A model generated the notes under the pieces. That model did no database searches and was not told where the DNA came from. It was given only the letters and a program-made list of their open reading frames with translations. A DNA stretch of 56,954 nucleotides from Spartobacteria bacterium (GTDB lineage: Bacteria > Verrucomicrobiota > Verrucomicrobiia > Chthoniobacterales > UBA10450), in the NCBI GenBank assembly GCA_003134785.1, contig PLCN01000005.1, positions 96,692 through 153,645 of the forward strand, written 5' to 3'. Position 1 is the stretch's first letter, and each line of letters opens with the position of its first letter. Position numbers and translations under genes: made by a program. Shown one piece after another: positions 28,001 through 37,033 of the stretch.

Positions 28001-30686
28001 CGCCGCTACTTCACGCGCGCTGGAAAGGCGTTTGCATCCGCGGCTCGCAAAGTGGTTCCGAGAAAATTTTCGGAGCTTCACGCATGCGCAGTTGCTCTGC
28101 GTCCCGGCAATCCTGGATCGCAAATCCATTCTGCTTACCTCGCCGACCGGCAGTGGGAAAACGCTCGCGGGATTTCTCGGCGTTTTCGATTTCCTGTTGC
28201 GGAAACTCGAGGAAGGCACGCTGCCGCGCTCGGTGCAGTGCATTTACGTTTCGCCGCTGCGCGCGCTCGCTTACGACATTGGGAAAAATCTTCGCGCGCC
28301 CATTATTGGAATGGGACTCGAGAAAGAGCTGCGTTTGCATTTGCGCACGGGTGACACGCCGACGGCGGAGCGCGTGAAGTTCCGGGACCGGCCCACGCAC
28401 TTTCTGATCACGACGCCCGAGAGTCTCGCGGTGATGCTGGCGCAGGAAAGCTACGCGGCTCACCTGGGCGATTGTCAGTTCGTTATTGTGGATGAGCTGC
28501 ATTCCTTCGCGGGGAATAAACGCGGAGCGGACCTGACGCTTTCGCTCGAACGCCTGGAGCGGCTCTGTAGTCGTCGCCCTGTGCGCGACGCGGGCGAATC
28601 GGCCACGTCAGAACGGCGCTTCCCACAGGGAAGCGGCTACAGAAGAGCAAGCGGCAACAGAAAGCGACGCATCGATGACGGTGCCATCTGCCGCGTGGGA
28701 CTTTCCGCGACCGCGGCGCCGCTCGATCTGCTCGCCCGCTTTCTGGTGGGCGAAGGTCGCGAATGCCGCATCGCGGAGGCGCAAGTGGAGAAAAAATCGC
28801 TGGTGGAAGTATTCTCGCCGATCCGCCGAAAGCCTTACCCGCCGGCGGGCTACACCGGCGTGCGGCTTTACGCGGAATTGGCGGAGCTTATTCGCACGCG
28901 GCGATCGGTCCTGGTTTTTACCAATGTTCGCTCAGCCGCGGAACAGGTGGGTTTGCGGCTCAAGGAATTGCTGCCCGATCTCGCGGCGCAGATTGAAATT
29001 CATCATGCGTCACTCGATCGCAGCGTCCGGCTCGAAGTAGAGGATCGACTGAAGAACGGCGAGCTGCGCGCCGTGGTTTGCTCGACGAGCCTGGAGATGG
29101 GAATCGACATTGGCGCGGTCGATCTGGTCGTGATGGTGGCCACGCCGAAAGGCGTTTCGCGCGCGATTCAACGCATTGGGCGGTCGGGGCATTCCCTTAA
29201 TCGCAGCAGCCACGGCGTTCTCGTCGCGACGAATATCAACGATCTCGTCGAAGCAACGGTCACCGCGAAACTCGTTCGCGAGCGCGCGTTGGATCCGATC
29301 CGGATCCAGGAAAAGCCTTACGATGTGGTGGCTCAACACATCGTCGGGTTGGCGGCAGTCGCGCCCATTGCGGCTGATGAAACTTTCGCGCTCGTTCGCC
29401 GGGCGTATCCTTTTCGAGAACTAAGCCGCGAGGAATTCGATCGGATTCTCCAATACCTCGAAGGCGGCGGCGCTTCGCTCCAGAAACAATACGTCGGAGT
29501 TTTCGGAAAGATTCGCGTGGAGGATGGAATCATTTCGCTCGCTCATCCGCGGATCGCCCGCGAGTTCCTCGTCAACATTGGGACCATTCACTCGGAAGGT
29601 TATATCGATGTGCTACTGCGCCACCGGCGGCTGGGCTCGGTGGAAGAAAACTTTATCAAGCAGCTCAAGATCGGCGATTTGTTTGTGTTGGGCGGCCGGA
29701 TCGTGCGGCTGATCGATACCGGCGTGCAGGAAGCGTATGTCGAACGCGCGGATGGCCAGTTGCCGACCGTGCCACGCTGGAACGCGGCGAAAATGCCGCT
29801 CACCTCGGGCCTCGCCCGCGCAGTCCGAAAGCTTCGGACGGAAGTCGCGGAGCGTGTGCGAAGAAACGCCGACGACGGAGTGACGGCCGATTGGCTGGTG
29901 GAGAATTACCAGATCTCGATCGCGAATGCCCAAGCGATCGTGGAGCTGTTTCGGGCGCAGCTCAGCATCTCGGAAATTCCCGTTGGTCGAAAGATGCTGA
30001 TCGAGCTCTACCGCGAAGGCGATCACGCGCATTACTTCTTCCACTCGCTCATCGGACGCAGCGCGAACGACGCGTTGTCGCGGATCGTGGCGCTGCGGGT
30101 CAAGCATCGGATCGGCGGCAATGCGCTGGCCACGATCGATGATTACGGATTCCTGCTCACGCTGCGGCGGTATCAGGAACTCCCGCTAGCCGAGTTACGG
30201 GAATGTTTTGGACGCGCAAGCGCCGAGAACGACCTGGCCATCGCGTTGCGCGGATCTGAATTGGTAAAGTGGCAATTTCGCGGCGTGGCGCAGACTGGTT
30301 TGATGGTGCCGCGAAATCTCCCCGGCAAGCAGAGAAAGCAGAAGCAGTTGAGCTGGAGTGCCGAAGTTCTGTTTCGCGTTCTCGAGCAGCATCAGCCCGA
30401 CCATCCGCTTTTGGTGGAAGCGTACCGCCAGGCAACCCACACCTTTCTCGACGCGGAGAGCGCCTATCATTTCCTCGACGAGGTGCAGACGTTCGAATGG
30501 AAACTTCGCGAGTTGCCGGTTGTATCGCCATTCTCGTTCGCAATCTACGCCAGCGTGATCAAGGAGAACATGATGCTGGAGGATCCGGCTAGCGCGATCG
30601 AGCGAATCTATCGTGAGATGTACGCCAAGGTGGAAAGCGTCGCATCGCTCGCGGCTCCGGCGTCGCAAGGAAACGTGTCACCGTGA
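27987..30686 (+). CDS. Lhr-type superfamily 2 DNA helicase, with inserted segment
   Basis: This is an 899-residue large helicase. Walker A is LTSPTGSGKT (about 50-59), then YVSPLRALA, motif II VDELHSF (DELH, about 169-172), motif III GLSAT (238-242), LVFTNVRS, VCSTSLEMGIDIG and QRIGRSGHS (motif VI). A long C-terminal half with winged-helix-like and Lhr-core segments follows, as in Lhr helicases involved in DNA repair. Residues about 193-219 (SSRRPVRDAGESATSERRF style, basic and low-complexity) are encoded by a 78-bp CTGTAG...CTACAG element between conserved segments and keep the frame. ATG 27987 is preferred over an upstream TTG because the upstream codons are repeat DNA. Confidence 0.88.
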   Translation: MQSQLAATSRALERRLHPRLAKWFRENFRSFTHAQLLCVPAILDRKSILLTSPTGSGKTLAGFLGVFDFLLRKLEEGTLPRSVQCIYVSPLRALAYDIGKNLRAPIIGMGLEKELRLHLRTGDTPTAERVKFRDRPTHFLITTPESLAVMLAQESYAAHLGDCQFVIVDELHSFAGNKRGADLTLSLERLERLCSRRPVRDAGESATSERRFPQGSGYRRASGNRKRRIDDGAICRVGLSATAAPLDLLARFLVGEGRECRIAEAQVEKKSLVEVFSPIRRKPYPPAGYTGVRLYAELAELIRTRRSVLVFTNVRSAAEQVGLRLKELLPDLAAQIEIHHASLDRSVRLEVEDRLKNGELRAVVCSTSLEMGIDIGAVDLVVMVATPKGVSRAIQRIGRSGHSLNRSSHGVLVATNINDLVEATVTAKLVRERALDPIRIQEKPYDVVAQHIVGLAAVAPIAADETFALVRRAYPFRELSREEFDRILQYLEGGGASLQKQYVGVFGKIRVEDGIISLAHPRIAREFLVNIGTIHSEGYIDVLLRHRRLGSVEENFIKQLKIGDLFVLGGRIVRLIDTGVQEAYVERADGQLPTVPRWNAAKMPLTSGLARAVRKLRTEVAERVRRNADDGVTADWLVENYQISIANAQAIVELFRAQLSISEIPVGRKMLIELYREGDHAHYFFHSLIGRSANDALSRIVALRVKHRIGGNALATIDDYGFLLTLRRYQELPLAELRECFGRASAENDLAIALRGSELVKWQFRGVAQTGLMVPRNLPGKQRKQKQLSWSAEVLFRVLEQHQPDHPLLVEAYRQATHTFLDAESAYHFLDEVQTFEWKLRELPVVSPFSFAIYASVIKENMMLEDPASAIERIYREMYAKVESVASLAAPASQGNVSP
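28565..28642. repeat. 78-bp CTGTAG...CTACAG element inside the helicase gene
   Basis: The ends CTGTAGTCGTCGCCCTGTGC (28565 on) and, reversed, CTGTAGCCGCTTCCCTGTGG form an imperfect inverted repeat of about 20 nt. Length 78 is a multiple of three, so the reading frame is kept. Similar ends occur at 9975, 43985 and 52722. Confidence 0.7.
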
Positions 30687-30776
30687 GGAAAACTCGTGCT
30701 CGTGCGGAATCGAAGTCGAAGCAGTCGAGCAGGAGCACTCGTAGGAGCACGATTACGAATCCTGACAGAAATGGAA

Positions 30777-30804
30777 AAGGAGTGGACCTTGCGATCCACT
30801 CCTT
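30777..30804. terminator. Bidirectional hairpin terminator
   Basis: AAGGAGTGGA-CCTTGCGA-TCCACTCCTT has a perfect 10-bp stem and lies between the convergent helicase and pilC genes. On the minus strand it is followed by TTTCCATTTCTG, a short T-rich run. Confidence 0.7.
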
Positions 30805-30828
30805 CCCATACACGAGCGAGGCTTCTCC

Positions 30829-32052
30829 TTAGCTTTTGCTCTGCGAAACTACTTCGTTCAGTTTGAAGATCGGCAGGAACATCGCGATCACGATGCCGCC
30901 AACGATCACCCCGAGGAATACAATCAGGAGCGGTTCGATCAACGAGGTCAGCGCGTCCAGCATGGCCTCGATTTCTTCGTCCCAGAAATCCGCCATCTTT
31001 TCCAGCATGGTGTCGATCTTGCCGGTGGCTTCACCCGCCGCGACCATCCGAAGCATCATCGGCGGGAAGATCGGCTTCTTGGACAGCGCGACGGAAAGAT
31101 TGTCGCCTTTTTCCACGTCCTGGCCCACACCCAGGATGCTGGTTTCCACGACGTGATTGCCAGAGGCGCCGCCGACGATCTCGAGCACTTCGAGAATCGG
31201 AACACCGCTGCGAATGAGCTGCGCGAACGTGCGCGAAAAGCGTGACATGCAGATCTTATGAATGAGCGGCCCGAAGATCGGCAGCTTCAACTTCCATTTG
31301 TCGGCGAATTTCTTGCCGCCCGACGAGCGCAGGAAAGTGCGCACACCGAAGATTAATGCGAACAGACCGCCGATGAGGACGTACCATTCGCCGCGCATGA
31401 AATCACTCACGTCGATCAGGAACTGAGTCGGGGCTGGCAATTTCGATCCGAAGTCTTTGAAGATCTCGCCGAAGATCGGAACGACCTTGACGATGAGGAA
31501 GGTGGTGATCGCAAATGCGATGCAAATCACGATGACGGGGTAGGTCATGGCCGACTTCACCTTTTTGCGCAAACGCGCGCTGGCTTCCAGGAAACCGGCC
31601 AGGCGATCGAGAATCTCCGCGAGCAGACCGCCATGTTCACCGGCTTTCACCATGCTGACGAAAAGCCGATCAAAAACGCGCGGATGTTTCGCGATCGATT
31701 CATGAAACGTCTCGCCGCCTTGCACGCGGGTCGTGACGTCACTGATGATCTGACGCAAACTCTTCTGGCGTTTGGGGTCGCACTGGTCGTAGAGCGCGGT
31801 CAACGCCTGGATCAGCGAGATACCGGCTTCGATCATGGTCGAAAGCTGGCGCGTAAAGAGAACCAGATCGGTTTCCTTGACGGTCCAGACTTTTTTGCGG
31901 GATTTGTTGGCTGCGGCTTTCTTTTGCAGGGAAAGCACCATGAGCCCGCGGCTCATCAGACTGGTGACAGCGTTATCTTCGTTTAGAGCGTCCTGAATGC
32001 CGGAAACTATCTTTCCGGAGGCGTCTCGTGCTTGGTAGGAGAAGGTTATCAT
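30829..32052 (-). CDS. pilC: Type IV pilus / type II secretion inner-membrane protein PilC (GspF family)
   Basis: This is a 407-residue GspF/PilC protein, the inner-membrane platform that connects the pilus assembly ATPase to the pilin chain. Start MITFSYQARDASGKIVSGI and then TDLVLFTRQLSTMIEAGISL are family hallmarks. There are two GspF domains (about 60-185 and 265-390), each with an LxxxGxPL-like helix bundle, and three membrane segments (about 165-190, 215-235, 375-400). RLAGFLEASARLRKKVKSAM and SRFSRTFAQLIRSGVPILEV mark the domain ends. ATG at 32052 is preferred over earlier triplets because of the family start. Neighbouring pil genes are absent, so it is a stand-alone copy with its own promoter. 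Confidence 0.92.
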   Translation of the reverse strand: MITFSYQARDASGKIVSGIQDALNEDNAVTSLMSRGLMVLSLQKKAAANKSRKKVWTVKETDLVLFTRQLSTMIEAGISLIQALTALYDQCDPKRQKSLRQIISDVTTRVQGGETFHESIAKHPRVFDRLFVSMVKAGEHGGLLAEILDRLAGFLEASARLRKKVKSAMTYPVIVICIAFAITTFLIVKVVPIFGEIFKDFGSKLPAPTQFLIDVSDFMRGEWYVLIGGLFALIFGVRTFLRSSGGKKFADKWKLKLPIFGPLIHKICMSRFSRTFAQLIRSGVPILEVLEIVGGASGNHVVETSILGVGQDVEKGDNLSVALSKKPIFPPMMLRMVAAGEATGKIDTMLEKMADFWDEEIEAMLDALTSLIEPLLIVFLGVIVGGIVIAMFLPIFKLNEVVSQSKS

Positions 32053-32062
32053 AGTTATGGTA

Positions 32063-32093
32063 ATTATACTCAAACTAGCAGCTATAATGCCAA
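32063..32093 (-). promoter_or_regulatory. Candidate promoter of pilC (possible sigma-54)
   Basis: On the minus strand TTGGCATTATAGCTGC (32093-32078) has GG and GC exactly 10 nt apart, the -24/-12 layout of sigma-54 promoters. TATAAT (32068-32063) is a perfect sigma-70 -10 but leaves almost no leader before the ATG at 32052. Confidence 0.4.
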
Positions 32094-32162
32094 GCCTCGA
32101 TGAGCTCCGGCTAAAACCGGTGCTTGAGGATGGTTTGCCCCAGCCCCATGTTGGTTATTCCA

Positions 32163-32774
32163 ATGGCTTTTGCCCAGGAAATCGACCAAATCGCCCACGG
32201 GGTTTTTTCCTGGCAGACATATGACAAAACGGTGAAGGCGGATTTGTTTTCGACGGGATTGGAAACCCCGGCAGGGACCTGGCTGGTCGATCCAATTGCG
32301 CTCGCGCCGGAAGCGTTGCCCAGCCTTCTAACGCGACGTCCAGTGTCAGGAATCTTTGTCACGAATGTGAATCACTCCCGAGCAGCCAGCCAATTTGCTC
32401 AAATGTTTGCCGTGTCAATTTTCAGTCACGCGGCAATAACCAACACCGATTTCCCGGTCGCCACCGGCGTGCAAGATGGAAAAATGTTTTCCGAGGGACT
32501 CACCGCGATCTCAATCAATGGCGGCCCGGCGGGCGAAATGGCGCTGCATTACGAGGAGGGCGAAGGCACAATGGTTCTCGGCGATGCGCTGATTAACTTT
32601 GAACCCCACGGGTTCGGACTGCTGCCGGCAAAGTATTGTTTGGACCCGAGGCTGATGCGCCGGTCGTTAAGGAAGCTTCTCGATTATTCTTTCGAGCGGA
32701 TGTTGTTTGCCCACGGGACACCGATCCTCCGCGGCGCCCGCGCGCGCGTGGAGCAACTTCTGGGAGAGGATTAA
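32163..32774 (+). CDS. MBL-fold protein lacking the zinc-binding motif
   Basis: This is a 203-residue protein with the shape of a metallo-beta-lactamase fold: AFAQEIDQIAHGVFSWQTYD, GLETPAGTWLVDPI, MVLGDALINF and a C-terminal FAHGTPIL. Where an HxHxDH motif should be, it reads VTNVNHSRAAS, so it can hardly bind two zinc ions the normal way. It may be a degenerate or repurposed member. An ATG at 32148 is an alternative start. It is followed 15 nt later by the UbiA gene, so it may share its transcript. Function unknown. Confidence 0.65.
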   Translation: MAFAQEIDQIAHGVFSWQTYDKTVKADLFSTGLETPAGTWLVDPIALAPEALPSLLTRRPVSGIFVTNVNHSRAASQFAQMFAVSIFSHAAITNTDFPVATGVQDGKMFSEGLTAISINGGPAGEMALHYEEGEGTMVLGDALINFEPHGFGLLPAKYCLDPRLMRRSLRKLLDYSFERMLFAHGTPILRGARARVEQLLGED

Positions 32775-32789
32775 CTGCAGCTCCGCGTA

Positions 32790-33659
32790 ATGGCCTCTGA
32801 GATCGAACCCCCTGCACCATCGAATGCGATTGCCCGTTTTCTCAGGCTGATTCGTTTCTCGCACACCATCTTCGCTCTTCCTTTTGCCCTCGGGGCGCTC
32901 CTGGTGGCAGCGAACGGACGTCCGTCCGTGAGGACGTTATTGCTCGTGCTCGCATGCATGATCCTGGCGCGCACCGCTGCAATGCTCTTCAACCGCCTGA
33001 GCGACTGGTCGCTCGATCAAAAAAATCCACGGACTGCGAATCGGCATCGGCTCCTGGATCAACCGGCTGGCTGGGCGTTGCTGGCCATCAGCGCTATCGG
33101 GTTCCTTATCGTGAGCGCCGCGATCAACGAGACGACCGGACTTCTCGCGCCCGTCGCGCTGGTCATTATTTTTTTCTACTCGCTGACGAAACGGTTCACG
33201 AGCGCGACTCATTTTTTCCTCGGTTTTGCGCTGGCGGTCGCGCCAGCCGGCGCCTGGATTGCCCAAACCGGTCGGCTCGATTTGCCCCCTCTGATTTTAG
33301 GCGCGGGAGTTGTCTGCTGGGTTGCAGGGTTCGACCTTATTTATGCGACGCAGGATGTGGATTTTGATCGGCGCGAGGGGGTGCGCTCGTTGGTAGTAAG
33401 ACTCGGCGTCGCGCAGAGTTTGCGGCTGGCGCAGTGGCTCCATTTTTTCATGTTCCTGGCGCTGATCGCGTTCGGTTTCATCGCGAGACTGGGAACGATT
33501 TACTATGCCGCCATGCCGTTGGTCGCAGCGGCACTCTTTTATGAGCATCGCAGCGCACGCAAATTGGATCTTGCCGGGATCAACCGGGCGTTCTTTCAAA
33601 GCAACGCATTCGTCAGCGCGATCTTCATCGCCGCTGTGGCCGTCGATCGCTGGCGTTGA
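32790..33659 (+). CDS. UbiA-family prenyltransferase (4-hydroxybenzoate/MqnP-type)
   Basis: This is a 289-residue integral membrane protein with about eight or nine hydrophobic helices. The two Mg/diphosphate motifs of the UbiA family are NRLSDWSLDQKNPRTANR (NxxxDxxxD type) and YATQDVDFDRREGVRSL (DxxxDxxEG type). RFSHTIFALPFALGAL at the N-terminus is characteristic of 4-hydroxybenzoate octaprenyltransferase-like enzymes, and in bacteria using the futalosine route this group includes MqnP. It attaches a polyprenyl chain to an aromatic acid in menaquinone or ubiquinone synthesis. The stop touches the rpiB stop (convergent, no gap). Confidence 0.9.
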   Translation: MASEIEPPAPSNAIARFLRLIRFSHTIFALPFALGALLVAANGRPSVRTLLLVLACMILARTAAMLFNRLSDWSLDQKNPRTANRHRLLDQPAGWALLAISAIGFLIVSAAINETTGLLAPVALVIIFFYSLTKRFTSATHFFLGFALAVAPAGAWIAQTGRLDLPPLILGAGVVCWVAGFDLIYATQDVDFDRREGVRSLVVRLGVAQSLRLAQWLHFFMFLALIAFGFIARLGTIYYAAMPLVAAALFYEHRSARKLDLAGINRAFFQSNAFVSAIFIAAVAVDRWR

Positions 33660-34088
33660 TTACGGTTCCAACTGAGCGATGCGCTCCGCGTGGCGGCCGC
33701 CCTCAAAAGCAGTCGTCAACCAGACGCGCACGATGGCGAGCGCAGTCTCTTCCGTAATCACACGTTCTCCCATCGAGAGCACGTTCGCGTCATTATGTTG
33801 CCGCGAGAGCTTTGCGGTCTCTTCATTCCAGCAAAGAGCGCAACGGACCCCGCGCACCTTGTTCGCCGCAATCGCCTCCCCGTTTCCTGAGCCGCCGAAC
33901 ACGATCCCACGCTCGCATTCGCCTTTCGCCACTGCCTCGGCCGCCGGTCGAATGAAGACCGGATAATCGACCGGTTCCTCGTTCCAGGTGCCAAAGTCTT
34001 TTACCTCATGACCCAACTGTCCGAGCAATTCCTTCACTTTTTCTTTGTAACGAAAGCCGGCGTGATCCGTCCCGAGCGAGATTTTCAT
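33660..34088 (-). CDS. rpiB: Ribose-5-phosphate isomerase B
   Basis: This is a 142-residue RpiB/LacAB-type sugar isomerase. MKISLGTDHAGFRYKEKVKE opens the Rossmann-like fold, followed by VKDFGTWNEEPVDYPVFIRP, the phosphate loop VFGGSGNGEAIAANKVRGVR and RQHNDANVLSMGERV, all conserved in RpiB. It interconverts ribose-5-phosphate and ribulose-5-phosphate in the pentose phosphate pathway. ATG at 34088 is set by the family start; the frame is open further upstream but that stretch overlaps the end of the broken MocR gene. Confidence 0.95.
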   Translation of the reverse strand: MKISLGTDHAGFRYKEKVKELLGQLGHEVKDFGTWNEEPVDYPVFIRPAAEAVAKGECERGIVFGGSGNGEAIAANKVRGVRCALCWNEETAKLSRQHNDANVLSMGERVITEETALAIVRVWLTTAFEGGRHAERIAQLEP

Positions 34089-34158
34089 CGAGAGCGTTTG
34101 TAATCCCCGTCGGGCCGGTGTGTCGAGCGAAAGCATTTCTGTGTTCGGGCGCGAACAC

Positions 34159-35248
34159 CTATTCGGCACTTGATCCCCTGGCTTCGTGCTTGAGGGCGAA
34201 CGCGAGTTTAATCAGGCCTTCCCGTATTTGGGCGCGCGACCAGGCAGCAAAACCAAATACGAACGCGGGTTTGAGCTTTGCTGAAATGCAATAACGCGAT
34301 AGCGGCACCGGCTTGACAAGGATCTCGTCGCCAACGCGCGCTATCACCTGCAGGTCCGCTTCCCTCCGCAGCCAGGCGACGAAATGCAACCCGGCTTCGC
34401 TATCCTGAAGAATGAAACGATCGCCCAGCAACCGATTGAACTGTTGGACAAAGAACTCCCTTCGATCAGCATAGAGTTTCCGGCGCCCCGCTGAAAGCAA
34501 GGACCTTCCGAGCTTGGGGAAAGCCAGGATCTTCGATCCACGCTGCCTCACCGGGATTGATCAACGCCATTGCGCTGATCAGCATCGCTTGCTGCATTCC
34601 CGCCACGATGACGATCTGATCTGGGTGACAGCGCGCACCCCGGAAGTCGCACAGGTAGGCCGCAATTGCTTTGCGCAGGTCCGCGTCTCCGCGATTCGAC
34701 GCGTAGCGCAACAGGTTGGCTCCCTTTCGGGCGAGCACCTGTGCTCTCAATCGCTCCCACGCTTCCAGGGGGAATTCATCGACCGCGGGGAGGCCGGGGA
34801 GGAAAACGGCGCCGACCTCTGCAGCGGGCGCTCCAAGATCAAATTGTTCTCCGACACGCTCATCCAGAAGGTTCGTCACACGATCGGAAATACGAGGCGA
34901 CCGCGCCAATTGCCCCACCGCTTTCGGCTTTTGCGCGCTCAAGAATGTTTCGGGTAGCGGATCTGCCACGAAGGTCCCCGATCCCGGCTTCGACCAAAGA
35001 TAGCCTTCTGCGTGAAGCCTCGAGAAAGCGAGGTTTACGGTGAGCCTTGAAACTCCGACCTCGATCGCAAGCTCGCGAGACGAAGGGAGGCGAGAAGAGC
35101 TGTCGCTAAAGGTTCCGGACACCAACTCATCGCGGATTTGGCGGTAGAGTTGCTGATGAAGCGGTTCGGCGGCAGCTCGATCGAGCCGAATCATTTCGAA
35201 CGCGATGATTGAGTGCCGACGCCGCTTTTTGCCAGGCGATTTGTTCAT
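34159..35248 (-). pseudogene. MocR/PdxR-type regulator broken by an internal deletion
   Basis: The 5' part (from 35248) encodes a GntR winged helix (EPLHQQLYRQIRDELVSGTF, LPSSRELAIEVGVSRLTVNL) and the start of an aminotransferase-like domain (IVIVAGMQQAMLISAMALIN). It ends in a stop just after VLAFSGAPETLC. In another frame the sequence continues with the C-terminus of the same family (KLYADRREFFVQQFNRLLGD, SEAGLHFVAWLRREADLQVI) to the stop at 34159. About 140 residues, including the PLP-lysine region, are missing and the frame is shifted. MocR proteins sense PLP and regulate nearby genes. The intact relative would be about 470 residues. The start ATG may be one of several internal MET codons. 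Confidence 0.75.
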
Positions 35249-35289
35249 TCGTCGTGAACATCCAAACTGGAATGCTCCTCCCGCTCCAA

Positions 35290-35311
35290 GGGGATATTGC
35301 CATATCTCCCC
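35290..35311. promoter_or_regulatory. Palindromic candidate operator
   Basis: GGGGATATTGCCATATCTCC followed by CC (22 nt) is an imperfect palindrome in the shared promoter region between the MocR remnant and the DnaJ-type gene. It could be the binding site of a GntR/MocR-type regulator. Confidence 0.35.
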
Positions 35312-35388
35312 GTTGTCCCCAAGGGTTAGGTCATGGTGCGAATGGAATCCGTGACGCGAAACGGCAAATCAAAGAGTGAGCTCGTCCG

Positions 35389-36357
35389 CTAGCTCTTCGC
35401 GCCACGAATCTCAGCCAGTTGCTGCCAGATTTCCCGTTCGCGCTCGGTCAGTTTCTTCGGGACCTGAATCTGCGGCACCACAAATAAATCGCCGCGCGTC
35501 CCCGTAACGTTGGGAAGTCCGTGCCCGCGCAATCGAAAGCGCTGTCCCGGCTGAGTGCCCGCGGGCAACTTCAAACGGGCGCTTCCCTCCAGCGTCGGAA
35601 CCTGCAGGTCGCCGCCCAACACGGCCTGCGACGGCTCGATCTTCACTTCGTGAATCAAGTCGCTGCCTTCGACCGTAAAGTCCGGATGCCGCGCCAAACG
35701 CACCCGCAAAAATAAATCGCCGCTTTTTCCCCCACCAGCTCCGGCTTCGCCCTGGCCGGCCAGACGAATGCGTTGTCCTTCGTGAACGCCTTTCGGAATT
35801 TTTACCTGGTACGACTCAACTTTGTCCGAATTGCTCCTGCGCAGTGAAACGGTCCGCTTCGATCCGTGGAACGCCTCTTCGAGCGTGACCATGATGTCGG
35901 CTTCGACATCGCTGCCGCGTTCCGCTCCCCTTGGCCGTTGACCGAAACTGCCGCCGCCGAAACCACTCTGCCCGCGCCCGCCTCCGAAAAATTGCTCGAA
36001 GAAATCGCTAAACCCTGTCCCACCAAATTCGAATTCGACGCCCCCGCCATCTCCGCCGCCGTGTCGCCGGAATCCTCCGCCCGGCTGTTGCGCATCCCAT
36101 CCCGGTGGTGGCTGAAATCCGCCCGGCTGGTTCCAATTAGCGCCAAGCTCGTCGTACTTCTTCCGCTTCTCCGGATCGCCCAGGACTTCGTAAGCCTCAT
36201 TGAGCTGCTTAAATTTTTCTTCCGCTGTCGCCTTGTCCTTATTGACGTCGGGATGGTATTTGCGCGCCAGCTTGCGAAACGCTTTACGAATTTCGTCGTC
36301 GGTCGCGGTCTTGGGAACGCCAAGCGTCTCGTAATAATCTCGGAACTGGACAGCCAT
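35389..36357 (-). CDS. DnaJ-type co-chaperone without zinc finger (CbpA-like)
   Basis: This is a 322-residue Hsp40. The J domain (about 5-70) has the HPD motif in [10 protein letters not shown] and the family start [21 protein letters not shown] Gly-rich region (about 75-145: [28 protein letters not shown]) precedes a C-terminal two-barrel substrate domain (about 150-300: [56 protein letters not shown]). The zinc-binding CxxCxGxG repeats are absent, as in CbpA. It stimulates DnaK ATPase and delivers misfolded clients. Confidence 0.93.
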   Translation of the reverse strand: MAVQFRDYYETLGVPKTATDDEIRKAFRKLARKYHPDVNKDKATAEEKFKQLNEAYEVLGDPEKRKKYDELGANWNQPGGFQPPPGWDAQQPGGGFRRHGGGDGGGVEFEFGGTGFSDFFEQFFGGGRGQSGFGGGSFGQRPRGAERGSDVEADIMVTLEEAFHGSKRTVSLRRSNSDKVESYQVKIPKGVHEGQRIRLAGQGEAGAGGGKSGDLFLRVRLARHPDFTVEGSDLIHEVKIEPSQAVLGGDLQVPTLEGSARLKLPAGTQPGQRFRLRGHGLPNVTGTRGDLFVVPQIQVPKKLTEREREIWQQLAEIRGAKS

Positions 36358-36470
36358 TGGTTCCCGCTAGGTTCTGCGCAGCGGGGCCGCTGTGCAACCG
36401 GCGTCGGGCGCTCCGCCAAAGAAATGTAACCGGCGATGATCTTGTTTCGTCTTCTCCTTTGAAAAAAACC

Positions 36471-36947
36471 ATGAACAAATTGAAAATCTTATCTTGTGCC
36501 GGGGCCGTCGCGCTCACCGGCTTCGTTGGAATCACCTGGGCGGTCGGAGCGAACGATCCCGCCCGGCCACCTCCTTTTCGCCAACTTCTCCTCGGGAAAA
36601 TTGCCGAGCTGGGCGTGAGCGAATCCCAGAAGCAACAGATTCACGCCATCCTGCGCGAAGCTCGGCCGGCCGTGCAGCCACTCGTCGTGCAGTACGTTTA
36701 GGAACGTCGAAGCTTGCGCAAAGCGATCCACACTGCGCCGGTCAACAAACAAGCGATTCGCGCGCAGGCCGCGCGCGTCGCGCAAATCGGGGCGGATCTC
36801 GATGTGAAACGGGCGCAGGTTTCCGAGGGGATCCGAGCTGTGCTCACCCCGGAGCAAGTGGAAAAACTGAAACAACTTGCTGAGAAAGTGGACGCGAACG
36901 TGGATCTGATGCTCGAACGGATTAACGAGAGAATCGCCGGTCCGTAA
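36471..36947 (+). pseudogene. Spy/CpxP-like periplasmic protein with an in-frame amber codon
   Basis: The ATG at 36471 starts a signal peptide (LKILSCAGAVALTGFVGITW then AV). The first half (LLLGKIAELGVSESQKQQIH, ILREARPAVQPLVVQYV) ends at TAG (36699-36701). The same frame continues without another stop as ERRSLRKAIHTAPVNKQAIR, VRAQ-type helices and SEGIRAVLTPEQVEKLKQLA to 36947. Both halves together give a protein of about 158 residues of the Spy/LTXXQ kind, periplasmic helical chaperones induced by envelope stress. The second half has no good start of its own. A nonsense mutation, a sequence error, or readthrough of one codon is possible. Confidence 0.65.
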
Positions 36948-37033
36948 CGGCGGTTTCCTTTTTCCAAGGAGCAAATGTTCCTCGGTGAGTAACACGCGCT
37001 CGCCACGACGAGCGCGTGCATCTACCTTCCGGC

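Noticed and set aside
32163-32774. Functional metallo-beta-lactamase
   Set aside because: The HxHxDH motif is absent, so enzymatic function of the usual kind is unlikely.
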